Notes under the pieces: model-generated
What the model saw: only the letters and a program-made list of their open reading frames with translations
Databases searched by the model: none
Told to the model about the DNA's origin: nothing
In this document: positions 23,781 through 34,538 of the stretch, piece by piece
How the letters are laid out: the number at the start of each line of letters is the position of its first letter
Position numbering within the stretch: position 1 is the first letter of the stretch
Position numbers and translations under genes: made by a program
Assembly (NCBI GenBank): GCA_963576785.1
Contig: OY756143.1
Span: forward strand, 2,046,001-2,110,000
Direction of reading: 5' to 3'
DNA: 64,000 nt
From: Chlorophyllum brunneum
Taxonomy: Eukaryota > Basidiomycota > Agaricomycetes > Agaricales > Agaricaceae

Positions 23781-23962
23781 GCGTTTGTCGTACAGGTAAC
23801 TCCGTTAAAAACGACTGGATATATTGTGCGGGGCAGGACTCTTGTTCAGAAACTCTGCCGGACGCTCGAGTACTTCCTTGGCGACCCTCGTCTAGCAGCG
23901 ATTGATAAAAGCCATCTTCTGTCACGTTTTTCTCCCAAGTCGCAAGCCGAAGAAGATCAAGT

Positions 23963-24960
23963 GTGGGCTAGGAATCAAAATGGAGCTGAGGTGTTTCTTT
24001 TTCACCCACACCGAACCATTCAGTCTAATTCCTCACATAGAGTCGGCCGCCATTACGGGACGGATCTTTCAAAGCCACGCGCAGGTGTGGAAATAAGATC
24101 AATCTGGGTTCGGGACCCAACCCGAACGCTCGGTCAAAGAAAGCAGCTCTGCGATTGTCTACTTTGTACTAATGGACAGCCGACCGAACATACTCTGTGG
24201 GGGAAAATCACCATCAGCCATGACGAAAGCTGGCGAGTTGCTCCCGCTACGCGAATTAACCACGTTTCCGGTCTGGATCTAGTACCCAGAAATTATTTCA
24301 AGGCGAGTGTGCTATTCTTGTCCATTACAACACTTTTGCTAAGGAGGTACTGCAGGCCAGCCCGTACTTGGGCTTGAGAATAATTGTTCCTTATCCGCCA
24401 CAATTATTGGATTGTGCGCCGTCCCGTGAAGGATGACGACCATCCTTATCTTGCGTATTCGCCAGAAATCAGTATCAGAGACTCATCAGCGCCTTTTCGA
24501 GATTTCCTCGGTGCCATTTATCCGTTTTCAAGGGTGTTGCTGTCGAGCCCATCGCGAACAGTTCAGCTGTGAAACTCGATGATATCGAGCACCGAGCCAA
24601 CAGTCTCTTACCCGAAGATGACACCGATGATGAGCCGGGACATATACGGGTAGCCCGGGCAGAAGGACTACCACCAGCTGCTGTAGCCGCACCAGTGAGA
24701 ATACAGAGTCTGAGCTATTATCCGTCCACGTCGAACAACATGCTTGCCTACTTCAAAGGATCAGGGTCGACTAGCAATGCCCAGGAATGTCGCTTCGATA
24801 ATTGTGGTGACTCATTCGCTACCAAGGTTGTCGAGGTGTTGCGCCTTTCTGATGAAAGCGGCCGAGACTGACTTCGGAATGAGTTCAACTGAGTTTTCCT
24901 GTTGGCCTAACTTTCCACACAGAAATCATGGTCTTCTGGTTTGAAATTTTTCATCATTTG
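23963..24960 (+). repeat. dispersed degenerate repeat, copy R1
   Basis: About 1 kb aligns with the reverse strand of 38052-39180 (copy R2). Shared pieces include the AATGAAGCTGAGGT-like block, the AATCACCATC..CATGA block, an encoded LDDIEH..LPED.TDD segment (24572-24640) and a FAT/ANKVVEVLR-like segment near 24830. Stops and frameshifts interrupt it. It looks like a dead member of a protein-coding family rather than a known transposon. Confidence 0.7.
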
Positions 24961-25329
24961 ATAGAACAAAGTTATAGCGTTTATCACCCTTTGTCCTCCT
25001 TGATCTCAATTTTGGGTTTCAAATATAAACTCCATGCAACAAATCGAAGACATAATCTAAATCTTCTGCAGCCATGCCATTATTGTCAATAGCAGATTGG
25101 TAGCAGTCTGAGTCTAATGGAAATGAGACTGGCACAATGTCCACACTCCCAAGTGACACAATATATCAATATAGGAACCTTCCTCCGACATTGTCCAGGT
25201 AATCTGTGAGTGGTGGGTGTTGTCACCAGTCTAACGCGTGACCCTGCCAGCGTTGTAAAACGTCATCGCCGAGACGTGTAATGCGCAGTTGCCACCATTA
25301 AATCCGGTAGAGTATGAACAAAGTCAAAT

Positions 25330-25520
25330 GACAATTCCAAATGGGATTGCAGCACTTTTTGTGCGTCTGGGGCCATGAATTGTCTAAGCGTAAATACATC
25401 GATGATGCTGTCATTGTACGGGGGTGGTCCACGACTGTGGGGAAGAGAGAGCTTCGTAGCGCGGAGAGGTCGAGCAGGGGATGATCGATGAGGAGGACGA
25501 GGGTGGGCGTGACCTGGACT
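25330..25520 (-). pseudogene. relic of the 5' part of a GH5 glucanase gene, copy B
   Basis: It matches the GH5 gene around exon 3 (the block with CCATGAATTGTC and the downstream ATCGA.GATG block) and then the signal-peptide region (GAGGACGA.., GCGTGACCTGG), with about 250 bp between them deleted. The start codon position reads GGT in place of CAT on the plus strand. No full exon survives and nothing follows to the left. Confidence 0.75.
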
Positions 25521-25531
25521 GGAGACGAGCA

Positions 25532-25541
25532 GATATAAATA
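25532..25541 (+). promoter_or_regulatory. TATA-like element of the coiled-coil gene
   Basis: GATATAAATA lies about 50 bp before the ATG at 25590, inside the duplicated divergent promoter. Confidence 0.5.
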
Positions 25542-25589
25542 GTCACTGCTATCTCTTCAACCCACGACGTGGCTCTCCTCTCTCCCCTC

Positions 25590-26607
25590 ATGGACCCTCC
25601 CCTCATCCTCACCCACAACCACGACCCAAAGGTCATCTTCAAAGCCCAGTCCCCCCTCATGGACTGCCCAGAATCCCCAGCTAGTCATATCTCCTACGAC
25701 GACCTTTGGTCAAATTTCCGGCGTATCTCTCGTTCCTACAACGACCTCGTTTGCCAGAACCGCGAGCTTTCTCAGGCTCAGCGCGCTCTCCAGGAAGAGT
25801 ACAACACCCTTCGTGATACATATTGGTGCCTACGTTACAAGCATCAGGAACTCGTAGACGACGCCATCAACGCCCGCATCGAGTCCTGGCGTCACGTCGT
25901 TCGACTTGAAGAACTCAAAAAAGAACTGCGTTTCCTAAACCAAGCCGATTACCAACCTCTGTGCGTTTGACATACCCATTCCCCTACCTCACCGTATTCA
26001 TTTCAATTAATTAACTTCCTCCCCAAGCCGTCTTAGATCATCCAAGCGCAAATTTACCGATATTGAAGATGATGACGCCAGAGGAGACTCGGACTGGTCC
26101 GCTTCTAGCAGTTCTCGTTCACAGAGCTTCTCAAATGATACATTCAATACTCCCGCGAGTGGTTCTTCGAAATTTGCCACAGCGCCTATGATCAAAACCC
26201 TCCCAAGTGATGGTTATCTCTTGCACCGACAAGCAGCGTCTGCGGAAACTCTACCAGGACCCTCGACTGAGACTCGGACTCCCAAACGACGTCGACAAAG
26301 GTGTTCTGGGCACGATGACGACCGGCCTCAGCAGGACGCATACGCCCACCGGCAGAGCATCATTGACCACCCGATTGGGAAGTCGGAGGAGTGTCATGAG
26401 CCTGATCTAAGCCTGAAATGCAACCCCGGTGCGCAGCGGAAATCCCCTCAGACACGGTCGCGAACGAGGTCGTCTGGACGCAGACGCTCATCCCTGAAAG
26501 ACCAGAATGCGACTGCGGCCGCTGTAGCTGCAGCACTTTCTGAGGCAGCTGCCAGCAACACCAGCCATTTTCCTTCGCCGTCTCCGTCAGATCGTCGACC
26601 TCTTTAA
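25590..26607 (+). CDS. coiled-coil, basic hypothetical protein (316 aa)
   Basis: Two exons, 25590-25960 and 26028-26607, give 316 aa; the intron is 67 nt. Residues about 40-120 form a likely coiled coil (long runs of polar helix such as NRELSQAQRALQEEYNTLRD). The second half is Ser-rich with acidic (DIEDDD) and strongly basic clusters (PKRRRQR, SRTRSSGRRRS), which suggests a nuclear protein, and ends with an Ala-rich stretch. I do not recognise the family. A broken second copy lies at 23539. Past 26200 another frame is also open, so the end of the model is less sure than exon 1. Confidence 0.65.
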
Positions 26608-27532
26608 CCACTACATCACTCGCAACCTGACTCTGACCGTCGCATAATGCACGGTTTCATGGAAGTGCAATCGGGATTGAGACCTTACTGTTTCTTGTAC
26701 CGGTTGCCCACTCACTCTTCGTCGCCAGAGCACCACCAATATTATGGGTCGCCCCAATCAGCTTTGACTGCCGCATTTTTGACCACTGCTGCTTCGTTTC
26801 CATCGAGGCCGTTTCTACACCTCGTAATATAAATGTGACTACACTCGTGGGCTTGGACCTGCTCCGTTCATTCCTATGCCTACATCCTGCCGGCCCATGT
26901 GTTAATACTCCTATTCGGATCGATCGGGCACCTTCACCTCTACTCACATACATCTTATCCTCTCAAGAGCATTCTGCTTAAGGTTATTAGACTGTTACTG
27001 CGCATATGCATGTCAAAACGGATCCGTGTCACCGTAGAGTTGTACGATACATCTTCTTACTATTTTATGCCGATATTGTACTTGTCGCTACTCCTATTTC
27101 TCTTTCCTTTTTAAAAAAGTATCTGTCTTCCCCCTTTACACTCCCACTTTATTTTGTGTGTCGACTCTATACCCGTGCTCTGGTCGTATTCGATTGACCG
27201 AGCTGAATTTACCCATTGGCCTCTTGTTCTCCACTGCCTCGGGATGGCGTCACTCCTTTCCTCGCCTTGTTTCAAAATCCGGAAGCACGCTCGGTATTGA
27301 GCGGCGTAAGACCGTTTATTCATCCAAATCTCATAACTTGAATCACTTTCATTGACTACTTTTGCCTATCCTCTAGCCTCACATGTCACTTTCCTAGAAC
27401 CCGTCTCATCCTGTGTAGTAGTACCCCTCGGAACCACCATATTACCACTTTGATGTCCTGATGCCTGATCTTACTCCTAGTCCATTCAGGGAGCCTCGAT
27501 CTTCTTGGCGATCATGTCTATATCCTCCCGGC
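26608..27532 (+). other. intergenic region
   Basis: No gene or repeat that I can support lies between the coiled-coil gene and the convergent SQT1-like gene. Confidence 0.4.
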
Positions 27533-29003
27533 CTAAGTAACAAGGTGATCACCATCTGTCGACTCCGTTGTATATACCGCACACACTCCGTCATCCCCTG
27601 CACTAACAATCACGGATCCGTGTAGACCAAGGGACGCTCCAAGAACAGGCCCGTGGTGACCTCTATGTGTACGCAACAACTCGCCCGTCCTTGCATCCCA
27701 AGTCTTCAGAGTCCTATCAGCAGAGGCCGATACCAACAAATGTGACTGCGGAGGTGGATGAGCGAGCAGTGTTGTAATGGCGTCTTCGTGCTCCAACGTA
27801 GTCCTGAGTCTCATTGTGCTCAAGTCCCATATACAGGCTTTGCTATCCGTGGCGCCTGTAACGACAATACCAGGGCCTTCGTTACCGGAACCGAGGCCGG
27901 TAAGGTCGACGAAGACGACTGATTCGATGCTTTCGCCTTCTGTGTGACCGCCGAGAGTTTGGACGACTTCACCTTTGGAGAGGGAGATAACACGGACACC
28001 GCCTACTGCACCGCCGACAACTGCGAGGGTGGATGAGGGATTGACACCGAGAGAGGTGATGCCGTCGAGATTGAAGCGGGCGTCGATGGAGGTGAGTTTG
28101 AATATGGGTGTTGGGGAGCGGGGATCCCAAAAGATGAGGGTATTTTCGGCGTCGGCTGAGATGATGCGTTTGCCTGAAGGATGTCAGTATGCGGACGTTG
28201 GTATATGATAAGCGTGTTGCTTACCGTCAGGTGTAAAGTCACCACAGTTGACGGAGCCCGCGTGTCCCGCAAATACTTGCATTGTATTACCAGATGGTAC
28301 TTGGGGAGGGGGTAAGTTGTGGTTCAGAAGTAAGAACGACCAATCTTAGCGTACATTGCCAAAGCCATAGTGTCGAATCATGTGATCCTGCGAGGAGAAC
28401 ATATCCCTTCGGATGCCATTTTAAAAACTGAATATCAAGATGGTGAGTAGATTGGGGAAAGGGTCAGGTAGGACAATCACTTACCATGACCTCGTCAGGA
28501 CCTTGTAACTCGGTCAAAAACTCCCATGTACGATAATCTTCTTTCCCTTTATCTTTCACTACTCTCCTCCAGATTCGCACTTTACCATCCATCCCACCTG
28601 AAGCTATCATCTCTCCATCGTGACTCCAAGCTGTTGCGGTGACGCTATCGGTATGTCCAGTCAATTTGACAATAACTTCACCGTCGGTGATATCCCAAAT
28701 GTATCCGATGTCGTCTTCGCCTCCAGATGCGGCGAGTGGTTGTGTAGGGTGACAGGCGACTGCGAACACAGAGGATTTGTGTCCTCGGAAGTGTTGGACC
28801 GAGTTATCGACTATGTCTGCATCTGCAGACGAACTACCACCAGGGTTTGGAAAATCATCATCAGGGTCATCATCTTCGTCCATAGGCTCGTCATCCCTTT
28901 GCTCATCTAGGGGGTATTCCTGCAGGATATCTTCCTCGGCAATATAATTGACTTCTCCTTCTTCAGTGTCAATGTCGTCTTCGTTCGGCCTGCTTGCTGC
29001 CAT
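27533..29003 (-). CDS. SQT1: WD40 ribosome-assembly protein SQT1 / AAMP
   Basis: Four exons on the minus strand (29003-28485, 28427-28355, 28299-28225, 28173-27533) give 435 aa, close to yeast Sqt1 and human AAMP. The N-terminus is acidic (EEGEVNYIAEEDI, DEDDDPDDDF), as in this family, followed by WD40 repeats: HFRGHKSSVFAVACHP...YIWDI, LTGHTDSVTATAWSHDG...VRIWR, WQLPSGNTMQVFAGH, LIFWDPRSP, and the last one with SADRTLKTWDARTG. Sqt1 is the dedicated chaperone that carries ribosomal protein uL16 (Rpl10) to the 60S subunit. The ATG at 29003 was chosen because it opens the conserved acidic start; the upstream frame lacks a conserved sequence. Confidence 0.92.
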
Positions 29004-30197
29004 GTTTCTTGTGGGGGTTTGACGTCGTGGGGGTTGTTTGCAGTTTATAAACTCTTGGAGGGTTGGCTGAGTAACGCAGAAATGAAGCCAAGTAAGCAAG
29101 AAGATGACGAAGCGCAGATTGATAAAAAAGTAGTTACCATATCGGGAAGTCGGCGTCCACGTGGTCAGGCGGAACAGATACGCGGAGGTTGTTCCGCCAA
29201 CATATAAATTCGACGGCTAGCTTGCGGTAAAAGCCTAGAAAGCACCCACAGAAGCCTAGCTGGTCAAGGGACGATCGTGAACCACAATGCACAAGCTTGT
29301 TTGTTCTAGAGAGATTCGAGCAAGAAGACTACAGTCCCTACCCGAAGACGACATTGACGATGGCCCAGGAGTGTGTCCGGGTAGTTCAGGCAGCCTGGTC
29401 ACCCATAGCCACGCCGACGAGAACACCAAGTTGGGCTGATTGTTGGTCCATTCCTTGATCGTTTGGCTTGTTTATCTACTCTTATTGGATTTTTGAGGGG
29501 AAATATGTGAATTTCCTCATCCTTGATTTAAATGATACTGTTTTGAATGACTGGGGAGAGGTCAGTGTTTCCAAGCCGTAAGCAATAGCAAACTACCAAA
29601 GTAATTGCTCCCAGTGACGAACATGGCCCCCCGGACATCCCAAGTATACGAGCTGGTACAAGACCTTGAAATAGTACATGGAAACCTTGAACCCCGAAAT
29701 ATTGGTCGTCCTCGTGGAAGTGGATTCTGTCTCGCTGGTTTTTTGGAGAGTGGGATGGAAGACTGCAGGTACGATATATAGCCGCCCGATTCTCTTAGTT
29801 ACCTAGATGTGCACAAATTAAAGGTCCGCAAGCAGACACTCGAGCTGTTTCGTCCTATTCCCCGAATTGGAAACACTGCGAAACAACTTGCTTGAGGGAC
29901 TGGCAGCTGCTTCGAGTCGATCGTAAAACTTATTCATTATTGTATCAGCTCAACGTATACACTCTTTCGCGCCTGAAGTCCAGTTATATCCGAACAAGTT
30001 ATTTGCCTTCCGGCTAAGGCCATCTCCCGGACACACCTTTACAAAGGCGAAGACGCATACCAAATATCCACTCGTAAAACCCAGTGGAATGAAGGACACA
30101 GTAAAGGATGACCAAGCACAACTAACTATACATAGCATCAAACAAAATCAAGTCCTCCACGTCATACACCGTCGCCATCCCCTTCACCAACCATACC
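29004..30197 (+). other. intergenic region with a short repeat fragment
   Basis: The divergent spacer between SQT1 and the PDI gene holds no recognised gene. At about 29330-29425 there is a short fragment (R3) similar to the LPEDDTDDGPG-encoding part of repeats R1 and R2. Confidence 0.5.
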
Positions 30198-32007
30198 ATG
30201 AGACTCACCTTCCTCTTCGTTTCTTCTTTCATAGCTGTCGTTTCTGCTTCCAACGTACTTGAACTGACTCCCGACAACTTTGACCAGATCATTGGCCATG
30301 GCAAACCCGCTTTGGTCGAGTTGTACGTCCCTTTCATGCTAGTGTGCACAACCACTACTGACACATTAAACCAAGCTTCGCCCCTTGGTGGTATGTTTCA
30401 TCGTGTCCAGGGCTTCAAAAATACACTCACGTTTCTTGTCCGCGTCCAGTGGTCACTGTAAGGTGCGCATGTAATCAACCATAAATATACCTCGTTGGAG
30501 CTAACCTCATGGATAGAACCTTGCGCCTATATATGAGCAACTTGCGGATGCTTTCGCGCATGCAAAGGACAAAGTAGTCATTGCAAAGGTCGACGCTGAC
30601 GGTGTAGGAAAGCCTCTAGGGAAAAAATACGAGGTCAAGGGTTTCCCCAGTATGTATTCTCTTAGATTTGCGTGCTTGTATGCGTCACTGACGTGCGTAT
30701 ACAGCCCTCAAGTGGTTTGATCCCGCCGGAATGGATGAAAAATACGAGAGCGGTAGGGACTTGGATAGTCTGGCTGCCTTGTACGTGATTTGGTCTGGAT
30801 GCTATCGAGATGCTCTAATATACATTCTTCTAGTGTGACCCAGAAATCGGGTGTTAAATCTAACATCAAGCCCCCTCCACCACCGGAAACTACTATTCTG
30901 GATGTCTATAATTTCGAAGAAGTCGTTTCGGTATGTCACACCTCCCGGTAAGATTTCGCCAGTATGGCAACTTAAGATCTGTCTTCAGGATCCAACGAAG
31001 AATGTCCTCGTGTCCTTCACTGTAAGCGCCACTCAGTCATCATTCGTGATATTCGGGACATCATGTAACGCTTATGAGCATTTAGGCTCCTTGGTGTGGT
31101 CACTGCAAGAATCTCAAACCTACCTACGAAAAAGGTGCGCCTTCGGCATTTATTTCGATCGTTATCTGGTTGACCATATCTGCATGCAGTCGCTAAGACC
31201 TTCAAGTCAGAAAGCAATGTAAGCTCCCTGAGTCTGTCCTTCGCGTACCAGAACCGAACTCAGGACGACAATAGTGCATCGTCGCCAACATTGATGCCGA
31301 TGATGCGAAGAACAAGGATATTGCCAGGAAGTATGATATCGGGAGCTTCCCTACCATCAAGTTTTTCTCCACCGATAACAAGGAAGGTGTTGTATATGAG
31401 GGAGGCAGGTCCGAGGCAGACTTCGTCGACTACCTGAATGAGAAATGTGGCTCGCAGAGGAAGCTTGGCGGTGGTTTGAGCGATCAGGTGAGTCCGTCCT
31501 TTCCTGCTCTCTCCCTGTTCATCACCGATCCTGTTCCTTAAGGCTGGTCGCTTGCCTTCGTTCGATGCGCTTGCCCAAAAGTTTTTGGCAGCCGGTGCTG
31601 GCGCAGGCGCCCGCCAGGCAATTTTTGATGAAGCACGAACGCTTGCGAAGACATCTAGCCAGGAGGCTAAGCAATACCTGAAGGTTATGGAAAAGGTGGT
31701 GAACACGAGCGAGACCTATATTGGTAAGGAAACGAAACGGTGCGTAGTGTCGTTTTCAGTGTCACAATGTTGCGACAGCTAGCTGATGGAATGAATTATT
31801 GTTGGCCTGCCTATCTGACTCGGTGTATACTCCTCTTCGACCAACGCCCAACCGGATTATAGTCTTGGGTCCATTCTTGAGAAAAGGTCTCTTGCTCCGT
31901 CCAAGCTCGACGAGATACAAATCAAGGTCAACATCCTCCGTGCATTTTCTGTGGAGCCCAAAGAAGAGGAGGAGCCCAGGATTGCTAGAGCTGAATCCGA
32001 GCTCTAG
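30198..32007 (+). CDS. protein disulfide isomerase with two thioredoxin domains (ERp38 type)
   Basis: Twelve exons: 30198-30322, 30376-30390, 30450-30462, 30517-30649, 30705-30780, 30834-30930, 30989-31021, 31086-31134, 31190-31218, 31275-31487, 31543-31739, 31863-32007. They give 374 aa, all in frame. There is a signal peptide (LTFLFVSSFIAVVSA), a first thioredoxin domain with CGHC at 47-50, a second with CGHC at 168-171, and a helical ERp29-type C-terminal domain (about 255-360). The protein oxidises and isomerises disulfides in the ER. The first active site is built from a 15-nt and a 13-nt exon, the second lies in one exon. The C-terminus is ESEL, not HDEL or KDEL, so ER retention may be weaker. 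Confidence 0.93.
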
Positions 32008-33239
32008 GCATCAAAGAGTGTGTTTATTTGGATCTAATATTGATTTTATTATTACTTCCCATGACGTTGCTCGGCCTGTGATCCCGGCCATGATAGTGGC
32101 GACAATTTATCTCATCTTGTTGAGTACGGGGCACGGAATTACAACTCATCAATTCAATTACTGCCTATTTGCTGGATGCTTATCAACGGGTTTGGTGGAA
32201 GGACAAACTCAGATCATAGAAGGTGCAGACGGGAAAATAAGTCCATGGATGTGATGAATGAAGAATCCCTGCCTCGTGTTGACTTTGGCGAGATTTGAAC
32301 GAACTCGTGATCATGCAGGGTTTCTCAAGCTTTCAAGGCGTCTTGCCTCGAGGCAGGAGTAACGGATACAGGCGCATGTTCCAGTGGCTCTGGTTGCGGA
32401 GCTTGCGGTGACTCGATCCTCGCTTCCCCCACCTTTCAATCCTCTCGGGTTCGAGTTGCGCTCTTGGAAAAATTTACATTGGATTGCGCTGGCCCGTGGT
32501 AGGTAGCTGCTTCGTTTCCCCGAACTCTCACCACGGCAAGAGTAGAATTGCAATATCTGTCAGGTGTGACGGTCTCTCACATATCAATTAGCGTAGAACC
32601 AATTTTTGTCGTAACAACAAGGAACGGAATTCCATCATTTCGGCACCTGGTTTGTGTTTTTCCGATCCAATAAAAGGCCCTAACCTAGGATTGTGAGACC
32701 TTTCCGTGAGTCTACGACACCTCCTTCTGCCGATTGGCATAGAGCCACTGTTATCCTCACGAGTGGATATAGGACAGCGTCTAAAGATACAAGCAGGTGG
32801 AACATACCTACCCTTTCGTTCTCGCATTGATCGATACTTGTGTAGGAAAAGGCAACTCGAGTTGGATACGGTCATCTCGTGGTGGATCAATTAGGCGCGC
32901 ATTGCACAAAATCCACGGAGTACCAAGATCCAGAACTTGTCAAGGTGAACGTGGGTGATCTGGTGACGCTATAGACGCGATAACGAAGTTCGCGAAAGGG
33001 AGATTAGGTGCCGAAGGACTTCTTTCTTTGGGCTTATTGGATCCCTGTACCACGTCCAGGTGTGTGGCGTTAGGCATTGGGTTGGAGGGGTGTTGATATA
33101 TATAAGAACCTGCAATCGTTGTTTCCCTTTTAAACGAAGGAGCTTCAACTCATTGATTCTAGCTGTCAGGTATGCGGATCGGCCTATCTTCGATACGGCG
33201 TGTGGCTTATTATGTCATGTCCATTTTCCAGAGAAGAAT
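32008..33239 (+). other. intergenic region with a TATA-like element
   Basis: No gene was recognised in 1.2 kb. GATATATATAAG at 33095-33106 is a good TATA candidate for the nuclease gene that starts at 33240. Confidence 0.4.
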
Positions 33240-34352
33240 ATGGCCCCATTTACCGACGATCCGGTCATAGTGCCCTTTAATCCTACCTTGGAGGAAACAC
33301 GACTTGGCAGCAGGCTTCCATCTGTGCCAGCTCCGTTCGACCACGATCGACCAGTTATACCTACTGAAGAAGATTATGCGCCGCCCACGCCAGACCCAAG
33401 CCGTTTCTATAACCTTCGAATGTACCGATACCGACCAAAACGCGGAGGTTGGAAACATATTTCCTCTTCAGAAAAAGGATCCTCGGACGGTAGTGATGAC
33501 GGGAGAGCCAATGTGTTGCCAATGTCCGTACGCATCGTTACGTGGAACATTAACTTCATGAGGACCGTCTGGGATGACCGTACGAGTGGTATTCTGCGTC
33601 ATTTGGAGAAGGTTATAGCAAGCTACGAGGGGACAGAGCAAAATAATGGGCATGAGGGAGATGCGTGTGTGGTGCTATTGCAGGAGGTTGCCCCTCCCAT
33701 GCTCAACTTGATGCTGAAGGACGAGTGGGTGCAGAGCAAGTTCGCGGTTGTCCCAATTAATCCGGAGAAGTGGCCGCGGTCGGCATATTTCGGAAACGTG
33801 ACGCTGGTATCGAGGGATTTGGAAGTAGTCAAGGCCCAGATTGTACACTTTTCATTTTCAGCAAACCAGAGGACGGGCCTGCTTGTTTACGTGCGGATGT
33901 CGGCGACAGGCGACATGGATGACAGCCGGATCATCTGTATTGCCAACACTCATTTGGAGTCGCTCGAGCACGGGGAACGTGTGCGCCCAAGGCAGTTGGA
34001 GGCACTGGCACACATGCTTAAACAAGAACGAATTGAGGGAGGGGTGATCGCGGGAGACATGAATTCGATTGCAAAGTCGGATAGGTTGCTGGCGCGGAAA
34101 TTAGGACTGAGGGATGCTTGGCGACGGGGCGATGATCCGGAAGGGTTTACGTGGGGACATCAGAGCCTGGAGGAGGAGCAGAAATATCCGCCAGCGAGAC
34201 TGGACAAGATTTTGTATCTTCCGAAACGCAACTACACGGTGGAAGAGCCCCAGCGGGTCGGGGTGGGACTGAAGGTGAGGACGCGCGAGGGCGAGGAGCA
34301 CTGGGCATCGGACCACTACGGCCTCACTGCCGCCCTCCGCATGACGGCGTAG
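33240..34352 (+). CDS. endonuclease/exonuclease/phosphatase protein, TDP2-like
   Basis: A single exon encodes 370 aa. The four EEP signature motifs typical of tyrosyl-DNA phosphodiesterase 2 are present: TWNINFM, LLQEV, GDMNS and SDHYGL, with the added NTHLES and RLDKILY segments. TDP2 removes 5'-phosphotyrosyl adducts left by topoisomerase II; that this fungal protein does so is inferred from the motifs only. The first 100 residues are Pro/Asp-rich without a domain. The ATG at 33240 has A at -3 and G at +4; the open frame upstream to 33060 has no coding character and holds the TATA element. It has no intron, unlike its neighbours. Confidence 0.85.
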   Translation: MAPFTDDPVIVPFNPTLEETRLGSRLPSVPAPFDHDRPVIPTEEDYAPPTPDPSRFYNLRMYRYRPKRGGWKHISSSEKGSSDGSDDGRANVLPMSVRIVTWNINFMRTVWDDRTSGILRHLEKVIASYEGTEQNNGHEGDACVVLLQEVAPPMLNLMLKDEWVQSKFAVVPINPEKWPRSAYFGNVTLVSRDLEVVKAQIVHFSFSANQRTGLLVYVRMSATGDMDDSRIICIANTHLESLEHGERVRPRQLEALAHMLKQERIEGGVIAGDMNSIAKSDRLLARKLGLRDAWRRGDDPEGFTWGHQSLEEEQKYPPARLDKILYLPKRNYTVEEPQRVGVGLKVRTREGEEHWASDHYGLTAALRMTA

Positions 34353-34463
34353 ACACTCTGAAAAATGTACATTAAATTGGCTGCGCTGGATACAAGGCGG
34401 TGAGGCGATCGAAGCCGTTGTCATGGATTGTTTGTGCGCATAAACAACAACGGGCGTGTGGCC

Positions 34464-34473
34464 AAATATATAA
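34464..34473 (+). promoter_or_regulatory. TATA-like element of the GPI-protein gene
   Basis: AAATATATAA lies about 66 bp before the ATG at 34539. Confidence 0.45.
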
Positions 34474-34538
34474 TGACTTCCGTGATTGCCTCTTTTTCCG
34501 CACTCTTCCACGTTCCCTCTTCTCCACTATCCACCACC

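Noticed and set aside
32280..32890. Several ORFs and a possible tRNA-like patch between PDI and the nuclease gene
   Set aside because: No cloverleaf with A and B boxes could be drawn and the ORFs have no recognisable content.
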